DNA of 64,000 nucleotides from Embiotoca jacksoni (taxonomy: Eukaryota; Chordata; Actinopteri; Embiotocidae): contig JAKOON010000020.1 in NCBI GenBank assembly GCA_022577435.1, positions 10,321,324 through 10,385,323 of the forward strand. The letters are read 5' to 3'. The stretch's first letter is position 1, and the number at the start of each line of letters is the position of its first letter. A program made the translations under genes and the position numbers. Below the pieces are notes generated by a model. The model was not told where the DNA came from and did no database searches. It saw only the letters and a list, made by a program, of their open reading frames with translations. Shown here in pieces: positions 13,983 to 26,675 of this stretch.

Positions 13983-16161
13983 GAAAAAAAAGCATATTAA
14001 AGCCACTTTGTTTAAATATGGAGAATTTTTTTTCTGTGCCCCCAGTGGAATTATTAAAAACATGCCGTATGATGGTAGAGAGTAACACAGGCCAGATTGT
14101 CTGAAACTTTTGGAAAATGTCTCCAGATAACCTACCCAAACAAAGGTACAAACTGAGAATGAAAAATTGAGTATAAGTTCCCAGGACCTATCTGAAAGCT
14201 TGGAGAATATATTTCCATAGTCTCATCTGGAATACTATTTATACTTAATGCTGCATATCAAAAGCAACGTGGTCACAAGGAATCAAATAAGTTAAAAGTT
14301 TCTGAAGGCTTTTTAGTTGTACTTATGTCACTTGAATAGGTTTACACTAGAGTAAAATCCAGGCAGTTGTTTTAATAATGTAGATTATTCAGAATAGTGC
14401 TTTAACTAATACATTTAAAGGAACTGGTTAGCAAATATATTCAGACCAACATACCCAACACATGTATCTTACTGTGTTAAATGTGGTACTTAACTGAAGT
14501 GTTACTTTATAGATTGTGAAAATTCCCTTACTTCTTAAGCTAAATATTTAAAATCACCTCTTTATCTCATGAAAAGTTCATGTTTTGGACATTCGGCACA
14601 GTGGCGATATGCGAGCTCGCTGGCAAAACTGGACCTTTTCAGATTCTAAATATGCTTCTTTTGACTTGTGAAACGCAGATACAATAACATTATTAATGGG
14701 TGCATTTGAATTAGGTGTAACAGGATCAAGGTCCTGGTACTGTACATGCTGGCTCACTGGTATGGATTACTGGTGACCTTGGTGGAAGACACCTTTTTCA
14801 GAGCAGAAACTTTTGGCATGTCGTACAGGAAAAGCACAGGTGTGACTGATTATATTAAATAACAACAAGTCAAAATGTCCACTGTGAAAAAGGTCTGCAG
14901 AGCCATCATTTAAGTTACAAGTGGCACCTAAGATTCTACTGCAACAAAAAGTCAAAATGTTTGTTGTGAACAACCGTTTATTGCAAGCTTTCAAAGCTCT
15001 AACCTCTGATTCGTGCTTATTACAGTATAGACACCTACGAAGCCATTGGCCATTAGGTCTCTACATTCAGCAAGTCAACCTACACCATGTGCCCCCTAAA
15101 AAAGTGACAGTGATAAATGTTCCAGTCTACTTGTATTTCCTGCCACTGACGCATCACTCGTCCCAGTACACTGATGTCACCGTGGGGTGCCACAGGACCC
15201 AAAGAGCTGGTCAGAGCTTTTGCCTGTGAGTAATTACTCTTCTCTATCAAGGGAAGCTCAGAGAAGACATGCATCACTCATTCACTGAAGAAGAAAAAAA
15301 ATCTCAATGGCTCACAATGGCACCCAGGAGCAGTGTGCAATTAATTGATAAACGCCAGGACGTGATGTCCCCTCAGATAGTATGGAAGGGCTGCAAAAGG
15401 GCGCACTGGTGCGTGAATCAAAGACTGAAAAATGCATTAAGAGAAAGTTAGTGAAATGCCATTAACCTACCAAAGCCCTCAACTGATAGTGATGGGCCAT
15501 GGAGTGAGTTTTAAATTGCACCAAGCCCCCGAGATTATGGCAAAGTCTGTAAGTCTTCCATGAAGGCTTGAAACCCATTTTGATTGCTTCTGACACAGGC
15601 TCATGAAGCTCCATCTGCAAGACTTTGAATCTGAAAACCATCATTAGGGATGCGGTAAATGTGTTTTGACTGAGTGATTATTGTATATACACGTGCTGAT
15701 GTATAATCAGATTGAAATTTTAGGAAAAAATATCATACTCTGCTTTGGTTGGCTGTTTTGTAAATACTGTGCACATGCCAGCATGACTACATGTTTCCCA
15801 TAATAACATTACTATTAGCCCCTTCCCAAAGGGCACCATCAATAAAGCTGAGGGTTGAATTCCTTTCCTACACAGTGGATGACAAATCAACAGACTTGGC
15901 AGCAACTAGGAGCTCTTTTACACAGGAATTTGGTCATCCTGCACGCACAAAAACATATGTATAAAAACGTACTCATCCTCCCAAAAATAAACACACTCAC
16001 ACACACAAAGAGACACACACAAGCATCTTCCCTCCTCGTCTTACTGTAGAGATTCCCTCGGCTTTGATTAATATCCGGCGTCAGGGGGAAGTTCCTGTGT
16101 TTGGTTCCCGACAGGCAGGTTGCCCACTCCACATCTGGAAGCTCTAGCCCTGCCATCTCCC

Positions 16162-16290
<129 letters not shown>

Positions 16291-19200
16291 AGACTGCTGC
16301 CGCCAACACATTCAACAACTAAAAGCAGTCTCTCATTATACACCTTCCTCCCATTTGCTACCTTTGTTTTCTCCTCTGTAACCAATTATTCCTGTGATTC
16401 AAACTGTCTGATGTTGATTTAAATCTCACTTCTATTCCATTGTCATTTGGAATTCTTAAGAGTCAGGTTGTCTATTATATTGTAGTATTTTGTATTTAAA
16501 TGGTATTAGGACAAGTCTAAAGTCTACATTAAAAGGGTGGGCTACAGAGAAATTTAAAATCATTGTAGAAGCATGAATACTGTAGGCAGGTTGGATAAGT
16601 TGGTATATATTTTTTTATTTTCAGTGGATGACCACAGTCTGATTACAGTGACAGTTTTGTGAGGTATTTTCAGCTGCTACAGTGGGGTTTTATGGCAGCG
16701 AATTGTCATCTGTCTGAAACATCAACCCAAACTGCAACAGGTTTGGAGTCTTGTTTGAACAGGTCTTCTTTGTGAAGCTGCCATCACAACAATGATCATA
16801 CAGAGAGGATCTATTATAGCTGAGAAAAACAATCCGACAAACTAGACACAAAGTTAACTAAATACACACATGGGGGTTAATAACTGCTGTCCAACATGTT
16901 AACTGCGCACAGCTCTTTTCCCACTTTGGAGACGCACTATAAGGGTGCCATGCATTTATTTGTTTTTGCTTTTTGAGGGGGCATTGGTATGAAACGTTCA
17001 AATTCATCACACAAATCTAGGAGTCCATTTATTTGTTCTCCAATTTAAACAGTATATAATACTGATCTGGACTTAAGAGAAAAAGACAAGAAAGTCTTGC
17101 ATATATTATTACCAATCTATTTGCTTTTCAATACTGTGTTTATTAGCAATACTGAACAAGAAAACACTGATTAAATTGGGTGACAGCAGGTTAACCAGCT
17201 ATCAGTAATTCATATTTAAGGTACGTCAGGAAGAATGTTTACATTCTTAGCATGTAGCTGTTTGACTTGAACTAATTACCTTTTATGTCCATCTATTGTT
17301 TTTTTTGTCTGACTTTCAGTGCTATCGTGTTCATTTGTTTATACAAGTAATTTTGCTGCTCGTAGGAGAGTACCATAAGCGGACATCACTGTTAATGACT
17401 TGTGGGTTAAACACTTACTCTAAATTCACTTTAAACGGGAAATTCTATAGTGTACAAATTTATACTTCACAATGAGCAACAATTTTACAGAACTTCCACC
17501 GCCGGGCTGCTGAGCAGTTCTACCACAGACCTCCTCTGTTACTGCAGAGCTTTCCAACTAGAAGGAACCAAATAAACAGAGAGGGGGTTCTGTTTGTACC
17601 AGTCAGACTTAGATACAAATATAAACAACAGTATAGCCATCCAATCTGAAATGTTTTGGGGAGTACAGCACCTCTGGATCCTGGTGCTGTCTGATGGTTG
17701 GAGGGATTTTTTTTAAACTTGGAAACTCATCCAGCTGCAAGCAACATACAGAACTTCTGTAGGCATGCTTGACATTTCAGAAAAACTCTAGATGACATTT
17801 AGTGGCAACAGGAGACGTAACTGGTGAATTTACAGATGTTCATATGATTGATGTCATAGCTAGCTGACAGGTGTGCCAATTTTGTGTCAACAAAAAGGCG
17901 GGAAGATGACATAATCCAGCAGATGCAGTTTTTGCACATCAGTTTGTCTGTTTGGCATAGTTTTATTTTGAGTTAGCCTAAACATCACTCATTTTACATT
18001 ACATTTTACTTAAATGAATAAAACTTACAGTTTTTGGTCCTTCCTGCAGGTTCCACACCATTGCAAGATGTGCTTAACTGCCTACAAGCGGGAAGGAGGT
18101 TTGCACAAGTCCACAATCACTTCTAAGAGCTTCTTGACTTACGATTCTTTGGAGAAACACCTCTTAAACTTCAAACTTAAAGGCTTGTAAGATGGATTTT
18201 ATGACCATCTAAGCCTTAAGATGCTTTGGTAAAACAGGGCTCAGTATCATTTTCACAGTTTCACAATTGCTTCCAAACACAATTGGCTGTCTTTTGCCTC
18301 TTATGGAAGTGTGTTTAGCTCGCTGCATATCTGTGCACCGAAACGGAGAATGTGATACATTTGCTTTTATTGAGTTGGTGTATCAATAGAGCATAGTCTC
18401 AGTATTTAGACAAAGAGATACAAATAAATAAACAAACAAGATGCCCTGGCACGCAGTTAACATCTACATACATTGGACTATTATACTGTAACAATGCAAT
18501 CCCCAATACAGCCAGGCTTTGCTGTTGCATTGCCATGTATAGACTCCAAACACATGCAAAACTCATGTTTAGCTGCCAGACCCTGCGAGTCCTTGTATCC
18601 AAAGCTTAGACAATAACTCTTACTGAAAACAATGTCCTCAATGCAATAAATCACCATGTAAACACAGCCAGTATACTCATAGCAGTATTTCAACACTGCA
18701 CTGCATTTACGAACTGAGCCTTTACGGAGATAACAGGATTCTGTCTGGGCTGAGTGCATATAGTAGGTGATGTGTTGGTGTGCCAGGTACGGGCATACTC
18801 CATTCTTCATAAATGAAAGCCAAGTGAACTCAGTTATTCTGCAGAGGATGGGTGTGCGCTGAATGACACAACAGCATACAGTGGACCAAGGAAACAATGG
18901 ACATGCTAATGTTGCAGCAACTACTTTTCACTAGTAGATATGAAGGGCTAAGTTTAGTTGGAAATTCTACCACTGGCGAGTCATCCATTTTCAAGCCCAT
19001 AAATCAAATATCAAATAAAATTCACAGCAGTTTGATGATATAATTAAGTCTGAGGAAGGCAGACAGAAGATTAAAGAGAACAGTGTATATTATTATGTGC
19101 TCAGAACTTTATTATCTATGTACAATATGTTTTTATAATGTGCTGACCAATATTTTGAAGGAGTATGTGTCTGTTGTTTAAATATCCAGCCTCTTTAAAT

Positions 19201-19407
19201 GTCCATGTGACAGAGTGAGAGTATGACACATTGGCTCAGAGACAGGCCTGTTCTGGCTGCTCCTTTGACCTTTTTTGTGAGCGAGTGAGACATGCCACCT
19301 TTCATTCCCAGACACTTCGTTAAGTCAACTTCCTCTCTCCCCTCAGACCAGTGTTATTGTAAAGTGTCACTTGGTGCTGTCAGAGACAGAAAAGATCGTT
19401 CTGTTTC

Positions 19408-19410
<3 letters not shown>

Positions 19411-19448
<38 letters not shown>
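19411..19448. repeat. (GT)n microsatellite
   Basis: About 19 GT units. Confidence 0.97.
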
Positions 19449-19451
<3 letters not shown>

Positions 19452-19959
19452 ACTTTCTGTCCATATATCTTATCAACTAGTTTGTAAGTAGTTGTGTATC
19501 TAGGTGTGTGTGAGAGCGTTTGAGTGGCCGCAGAGGGCGCTCATCTGAGAGTTAGCTATGACATGATACTGCCACTCAGTGGAGTGATGCCAGAATGCAA
19601 CATCAATAAATGGAGGAGTGAGGCCCTCTCCACTGAGACTCCATTACATAGGAACAGCTGTTACTACATGTGCTGTATTTAAAATTGCATCAACTCATCT
19701 ATATGGACGAATGAAGGAAAGAAGAGCAAAAACATTGAGTAACTGGCACAACTTACACTGATGAATACAGTGGTGAATTGTTGCTGCACAAAAGGTGAGC
19801 TCACAATTAAAAACAAACACGATAATAAAAAAAAAAAAGTGTTTTATTGTTTTTTGTAAAGTTATTCTCACTTCTAAACTTTTTATGCGTTTAACTTTTA
19901 AACGGTGGATGGAGCCTGAATTAATTGAGTCAACAGATCAATAATCTATAACAAATAAT

Positions 19960-20235
19960 TCCAGATTTTGGGAAATATATTTACAACTTATATTTAAGAG
20001 CTGGATGAAACGATGGTGCTGTCTTATATTGGCAATGTAGAAATGAAGCTACTTCCAGCAACTGGTTAGCTTAGTTTAGCATAAAGGCTAGAAACAGCTG
20101 GAGACAGCTGGCTTGGCTCAGTCCAAAATTAACAAACTCTTCCTACCAGCACCTCTAAAAAAAAGCTCATTATTAACTTCTTATATCGCTGTTGTTTCCT
20201 TTGGATAAAAGCCGGTTAGCTGTTTGAGATTGCTT
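19960..20235 (+). repeat. Dispersed fish repeat, copy 1
   Basis: The segment runs from TTTTGGGAAATA through GGTTAGCTTAGTTTAGCATA to ACCAGCACCTCTAAA. It resembles a repeat seen in many teleost genomes (recalled, not searched). Shorter, more diverged relatives lie at about 41600 and 51840 in the same orientation. Confidence 0.55.
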
Positions 20236-20639
20236 TTGATCTTCTCATACAACTTTCGGCAAGAAAGCAAAGTGTTTAATTTTCTTTAAAAATTACAGAC
20301 AGGAGCTCCCTAAAACCTACACACTCAAACGTCTATCACTAAAACACTACTTCTTGCTGCATGCATTAACAAGGCACTTTCAAGACACAGGATATCTGGT
20401 TTCATTACCACAGAGGAATTTTGATAACACCCCAATTATCGCAAAGAGCTGTAGCAATTATCAGAGTGTGACACCACTGAGGCGAATTTTAGAAGATAAT
20501 AGTTGTTTTAATTTAAGTTGCCACTGCAGAGAAAACTTTGCTTTGAACTTTGAACATGCCTTTCACCATGAAGCCCATCACAGATTGGTCCCCTGGGTTA
20601 ACTTTGGGTGGAGAGGGTTATGAGAGCAGACGGATTCGT

Positions 20640-21130
20640 GGACAAATGAGGGTGATGACACAGACGGACGGGCAAGAGAGCAAGAGACAGAGACAGAAAG
20701 GGAACAATGTAGTAAAAAGGATGACAGTGTCGATAAAGTGAAATTGGAGATCAAGCCAACAGATGGAGGAGCGAAGACTGTGACCTGCCAAGTTGCTTGT
20801 GGCACTCCGGGCCCGGATAGACGGATACATACAGTCGGGAGATAAAAAGGGAGGGAGAGTGAGAATGACAGATGCATGGCGGGGAAAAAGCTGGGAAGGG
20901 GGAAGGAAGAAACAGCGAGATGAGAGAGAGAGAGGGAGAGAGAGGGGAAGTCAGACTCACACAAAGGGGAAATGAGCAGGGGATGAGTGGGCAAGCAAAC
21001 AGGGGAGATCTGTGACATCGAAATAAAGAAAGTGTGCACGTAGAACGAGGGAGATAATGAAACCAAGCAAGGAATTAAGAGAGCGAGCTCAGGAGAAGTG
21101 ACCAGTGAAGTAAAAGAGGGAAGCAAGAGA
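20640..21130. repeat. Purine-rich low-complexity block
   Basis: The plus strand is strongly biased to G and A, with many GAGAGA and GGGAGA words. Minus-strand open frames here encode Ser/Leu/Pro-rich low-complexity peptides and are not credible genes. Confidence 0.8.
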
Positions 21131-21758
21131 GCAGGGGAGAGGCCGCAGCTTGCCTTCCTCCGATTCAGATGTGGAACAATAGCTGCCTATCAGTCTGTCA
21201 GCACCTACAGCCGCAGAGGGAGTGAGAAGGTAGGAGTGACACGGTGCTCGCATCAATGAGCTATTGTCTGTCCATGAGTCTCCGCTGAGCCAAATCTCAC
21301 TCGGTTTCCTATTAAAAACTTCTAACGCTATGAGTAATGGCTTGAACCAAGGGACACTGTTCCCTCTTAAGAGCCTGTAAACACAGCGATTGTGCAGATG
21401 CATGTGAATGTGTCTCAAAGTGACCGCGGCGTGCACAACCATAACACCATCTAATACTCGTAGAGGAGCTTTCACAGATGCAACACACTGTCCTGCACAA
21501 GGACAGACAAGCACACACGCATAAATATTGAACAATGATGTCCTCTAATGATTTCCATTACCTTCCTCGAAGCACAGGCTCTGTTTTGTTTTAAACTTTT
21601 ATTGTTTCTTGACAACATGCATTAAATAACAGAGGGTGGGAAAGGATTGGGATAAACATCCCGGGATTCAAAATTAATGTAGTGTGTGTGCATGTGTTTA
21701 TATGTGTGTACTGTCTTTCCCCCAAATAACAGCTAAAACAGACAACTGGACTTTGTAC

Positions 21759-21761
<3 letters not shown>

Positions 21762-21789
<28 letters not shown>
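21762..21789. repeat. Poly(A) tract
   Basis: A run of 28 A. Confidence 0.95.
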
Positions 21790-21790
<1 letters not shown>

Positions 21791-23737
21791 AGTCTTCCTG
21801 TTAGTAGACAACTGCTGCCAACACCAGCCACAGGTCCAAGTCCATAAGCACTGACATGTGGCCACACGCTGCACATAAACATGTGCATCCACACGTACAC
21901 GGCTGGACTAAACTGTTAAAGCATTATGTAGCCACGGAGTGTTGATCGTCCACTTGCTGACTTCTATGGAGCAAGAAGCAACGCGGCACCAGACAACACA
22001 ATGAAAATCTAAATCCCAAAAGGAGCAGCTAATGGTCACAGTGACTGACCTTCTAACAAAAAGGCAGCCATGAGAGCTGTCACTGCACAGAGCTTACTCA
22101 TGTCTTTAAATTTGTTAACGACAAGATTGAGAACCTTACTTTAAGTCTACTTAAATCCACTCTACTTACAGACAGTGCTGTCACATTTTCAAGCAGGACT
22201 GCTGTCTTTCAGTGAAGCATCTTTTAATTGAATTAACTGTTATGTGTCTAGTTTATTCTCTCTTTAAGGAAAGCAGCTTAATTAATTCCCTCTACTTGCA
22301 ACTGCTAAATAATGTATCTGAATTTGACCGAGAAAATCAGTAAATACATTTGAACAATAGAGATAAGCATGCCATCAAATCAGAGCTGTGATCTAACAGA
22401 AATAGTTTAGAAACTGTTCATAGTATTGTGATGGAAATGCTGCTACTTCTGCTGCTTTGTATTGTGGAAGAATTGAAAATGTCAGGTCAGTGCGGCTTCA
22501 CCGACAGCCCAGACTCTGAGGAGAGTCCCTGTACATTTCACTACCGTTTACTATATGTCCTGAAAGCATTGAGACACTGTACTGCAGTCTTTCTGCTTGT
22601 GTTTTGGGGGTCAGTCGTGGCTGAAATTAAACTTGGATAATGAGAAAAATGTCATAGGGAATAAGGAGAAATTTCTTTGCAGCCAATGCAAATATTTTTG
22701 GTCTGCCTCTAATTTAAAAGGACAAGGCTCCAAATATTGCACATTCAGCAGGAAGAAATATACATATATACAGAAAATTATAATACTACACCCTATACTC
22801 TTTGCACTTAATTTTCAACATCAGCAGAATTTAAAAAGCATTTAAAAACATTTGTATTTTCTTCATCTAGCACAATGCACAGGCTTTAACTGAAGTTTTG
22901 AGAGCTACAAAGTCTTATCAGCTGATAAGTTAGTGGTTGAATTAGTAGTATTGATCAACAATCCAAGCAAACCTTCTGATATATTATGCTCATTTAGTTT
23001 AAAGGGGGAATAATACATCTTATTTAATACCCCTTTCAGCAGATTTTGTTGCACTACCCTGAAACAAATATTTACCTTTTCATTTTGTTATTTGCACATG
23101 ACTGCGAATGGTAGCTGTGGGAAATAATATGTTTGCATTAGAAAAAATTCTGATCTATCCAGAAATTTTCATGTAATTGAAGTGAACTTACAACATACAG
23201 AGGGTACAAACCTCAACACAGACGCTTTTATAGCTTCATCAGCAGCTGAATGAACACCAAGTAATTTTGACAAGGTAATCATACAGAATACCAGGAAAAC
23301 GTATGGCAAACCATCAGTTTATTTGACTTCAGCCCACTACATGTAAAAACATGGCTCTTCTGTGACCTACTAATATGGTGCAGTTATTAGTGTGGCTTCA
23401 GCCCAGCTTTGTATGCAGCCATTCAGCTCATTTCTACGTGTAGATCTGCGCTCGGTGTGCCGTGTTCAAAGGCAGGGTCAATGTGGTTCTGGTTAGGAAG
23501 GGAAACCGGGAGACAAAGAAGCAAGAGGAAAGAGAGCGGCCTATGTAAATTTTCTCCTAAATCAACATGGTGGAGCACACTTTCCTCCATGATTTTGACA
23601 TGCAGAACTTTAAACAGCGTAAAATAAATATCTGCAAACAATAAAGGAGCACTTTGGGGTTTATCAGTCCCGCGTGTGCGTATGAAGAGCTAAGTGAGGA
23701 AAGTGACTGCTGAAGTATGTGTATGTGTATGTTAATG

Positions 23738-23752
23738 TATATATATATATAT
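23738..23752. repeat. Short (TA)n tract
   Basis: About seven TA units next to GTGTATGTGTATG sequence. Confidence 0.85.
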
Positions 23753-23932
23753 GTGTGTTGTAATGGAAATGTAAGGTAGAACGGTAAAGAATATGCATCT
23801 CTTTGCCTGCCATGCAACTGTGCATCTGTGAGGGGCGTGGTGGTGGCGGCGGGGTGATAAATGACGGCGGTTTCTTGGGCGTCTTTTTCGGACCTGTATG
23901 TATAAATACATATGAAAAGCCACATGTAGAGA

Positions 23933-23965
23933 ACCAGCCAACCAGCTAACCAGCCAGCCAACCAG
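23933..23965. repeat. CCAG/CCAA tetranucleotide minisatellite
   Basis: Tandem four-base units alternating CCAG, CCAA and CTAA across about 33 bases. Confidence 0.8.
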
Positions 23966-25044
23966 TTCCACACAGTCTCAGACATTCCACAAACCTCATT
24001 TCCCCCCACATTTCCTCTACTTCCCGCCCTCCCCCCAGTACCAGCAACTCTCTTTGATTCCATATCAGCTTGTTATCTGCCCAGTTTTACAAGCAAGAGG
24101 GAAATATTACAAGCACTCTCTTTGCTGGCTCACCATTACTCATGCTCTTTGAAGTTCATGTTTTCTCAGAAAAAAAAAAAATATTCCTCTCATTAAATCG
24201 TTTAAATGAGTAGTCGAGTGAAAAAAAAAAATCTGCTTTTTATTCAAAGTGTGAAAACGGGAACAAATTAATTCCCATGCAGATCAACACATTTCAAAAA
24301 ATGTTCTTAGGTCAACAACCTCTTGATGTCATGACAAGAGGCTTGCCTTGTTATGTCAATAGATTAATTTTGAGAATTACATCATTGTGATCAAGGCCGC
24401 AAAAAATTTTTTATTTTTTATTTTATCCAAAACTGGTCAAATGTAACACTATAATGAGGTGTAACCTAAACACAAAATGAGTGACACTAAAAGTTACAAC
24501 TATTATTATATGTCAGCGTTGGGAAAGCCACTTTCAAAATGTAGCCCGTAAAGCCCCGGGCTATTCTTCAGACATTCATTCTCCTTTCAAATAACTCAGA
24601 AAAAAAGTTTCTTTGAAATTTTGGAAATTGTGCCATTCAACCACTACAGGAAAATGTAGTTCAAGAGCCCCTCTGGTGAAAATAACATTATGAACTTTGT
24701 GAACATGTGATGTTTTTATGTCAGAAGACTTGTGAGCGAAATAAACAGGCAACACTGTGATTGAGCGTTTTCTTAACTGGACCTGCAAAGACAGGCTGAA
24801 AGTCTTAAAAATCACATATTCAGACAGTCAGGGTTTCATACATCACATACCTAAGAGAACCAAAGAGCGGCACATATTTGTGTATTCATATACCAATGCT
24901 TCATGAGCAAGGACCACAACCTAAGCTAAGTGATAACTTAGTGTAACTTAGATGTTTATTGATTATGATACTGTAAAAGGCGATGGAGCTGGGTAAGTGA
25001 CTGTTGTTTGGGGGAGGCTTGATTGCGGATCCCCTTGGTATTTA

Positions 25045-26675
25045 CAGTGGGTACGGGAAGTATTCAGACCCCTTTACATTTTTCACTCTTTGTTTCATTG
25101 CAGCCATTTGCTAAAAATCAAAAAAGTTCATTTTATTTCTCATTAATGTACACTAAGCACCCCATGTTGACAGAAAAAAACAGAAATGTAGAAATTTGTG
25201 CAAATTTATTAAAAAAGAAAAACTGAAATATCACATGGTCATAAGTATTCAGACCCTTTGCTGTGACACTCATATTTAACTCACATGCTGTCCATTTCTT
25301 CTGATCCTCCTTGAGATGGTTCTACTCCTTCATTGGAGTCCAGCTGTGTTTAATTAAACTGATTGGACTTGATTAGGAAAGGCACACACCTGTCTATATA
25401 AGACCTTACAGCTCGCAGTGCATGTCAGAGCAAATGAGAATCATGAGGTCGAAGGAACTGTCCAAGGAGCTCAGAGACAGAATTGTGGCAAGGCACAGAT
25501 CTGACCAAGGTTACAAAATAATTTCTGCAGCACTCAAGGTTCCTAAGAGCACAGTGGCCTCCATAATCCTTAAATGGAAGAAGTTTGGGACGACCAGAAC
25601 TCTTCCTAGACCTGGCCGTCCAGCCAAACTGAGCAATCGTGGGAGAAGAGCCTTGGTGAGAGAGGTAAAGAAGAACCCAAAGATCACTGTGGCTGAGCTC
25701 CAGAGATGCAGTAGGGAGATGGGAGAAAGTTCCACAAAGTCAACTATCACTGCAGCCCTCCACCAGTCGGGGCTTTATGGCAGAGTGGCCCGACGGAAGC
25801 CTCTCCTCAGTGCAAGACATATGAAAGCCCGCATAGTTTGCCAAAAAACACATGAAGGACTCCCAGACTATGAGAAATAAGATTCTCTGGTTTGATGAGA
25901 CCAAGATTGAACTTTTTGGCGTTAATTCTAAGCGGTATGTGTGGAGAAAACCAGGCCCTGCTCATCACCTGCCCAATACAATCCCAACAGTGAAACATGG
26001 TGGTGGCAGCATCATGCTATGGGGTGTTTTTCAGCTGCAGGGACAGGACGACTGGTTGCAATTGAAGGAAAGGTGAATGCGGCCAAGTACAGAGATATCC
26101 TGGAAGAAAACCTCTTCCAGAGTGCTCTGGACCTCAGACTGGGCCGAAGGTTCACCTTCCAACAAGACAATGACCCTAAGCACACAACTAAAATAACAAA
26201 AGAGTGGCTTCGGAACAACTCTGTGACCATTCTTGACTGGCCCAGCCAGAGCCCTGACCTAAACCCAATTGAGCATCTCTGGAGAGACCTGAAAATGGCT
26301 GTCCACCAACGTTCACCATCCAACCTGACGGAACTGGAGAGGCTCTGCAAGGAAGAATGGCAGAGGATCCCCAAATCCAGGTGTGAAAAGCTTGTTGCAT
26401 CATTCCCAAGAAGACTCATGGCTGTACTAGCTCAAAAGGGTGCTTCTACTCAATACTGAGCAAAGGGTCTGAATACTTATGACCATGTGATATTTCAGTT
26501 TTTCTTTTTTAATAAATTTGCACAAATTTCTACATTTCTGTTTTTTTCTGTCAAGATGGGGTGCTGAGTGTACATTAATGAGAAATAAAATGAACTTTTT
26601 TGATTTTAGCAAATGGCTGCAATGAAACAAAGAGTGAAAAATTTAAAGGGGTCTGAATCCTTTCCGTACCCACTG
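25045..26675 (+). mobile_element. Tc1-like transposon, 1631 bp, near-complete
   Basis: The ends are CAGTGGGTACGG and its complement, flanked by TA at 25043-25044 and 26676-26677. The inverted repeats (25045-25262 and 26459-26675) each contain an outer and an inner GTATTCAGACCC-type direct repeat (the outer right copy has one change). I count about six differences between the two repeats, roughly 97 percent identity, so the insertion appears fairly young. It belongs to a different subfamily from the element at 57.3 kb. The transposase inside is frameshifted. Confidence 0.95.
25443..26459 (+). pseudogene. Tc1 transposase broken by two frameshifts
   Basis: The frame begins MRSKELSKELRDRIVARH (an ATG at 25422 is also in frame) and holds the paired-type helix-turn-helix and a GRPAKLS motif resembling the GRPR linker. 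Near 25850 the similarity moves to the next frame (MRNKILWFDETKIELFG), and near 26030 it returns to the first frame (GCFSAAGTGRLV) and runs to TGA at 26457-26459. All three DDE positions remain visible in WFDET, QQDNDPKHT and DLNPIEHLW. The two compensating indels make it non-functional as written. The stop codon overlaps the right inverted repeat. Confidence 0.93.

Noticed and set aside
18481..18897. 138-residue minus-strand open frame
   Set aside because: Cys/Tyr-rich random-looking peptide with no recognisable motif and no second supporting exon.
20578..21126. 182-residue minus-strand open frame
   Set aside because: It follows a purine-rich block and encodes Ser/Leu/Pro low-complexity sequence without family similarity.
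26012..26419. Minus-strand open frame inside the first Tc1 element
   Set aside because: Antisense shadow of the transposase.
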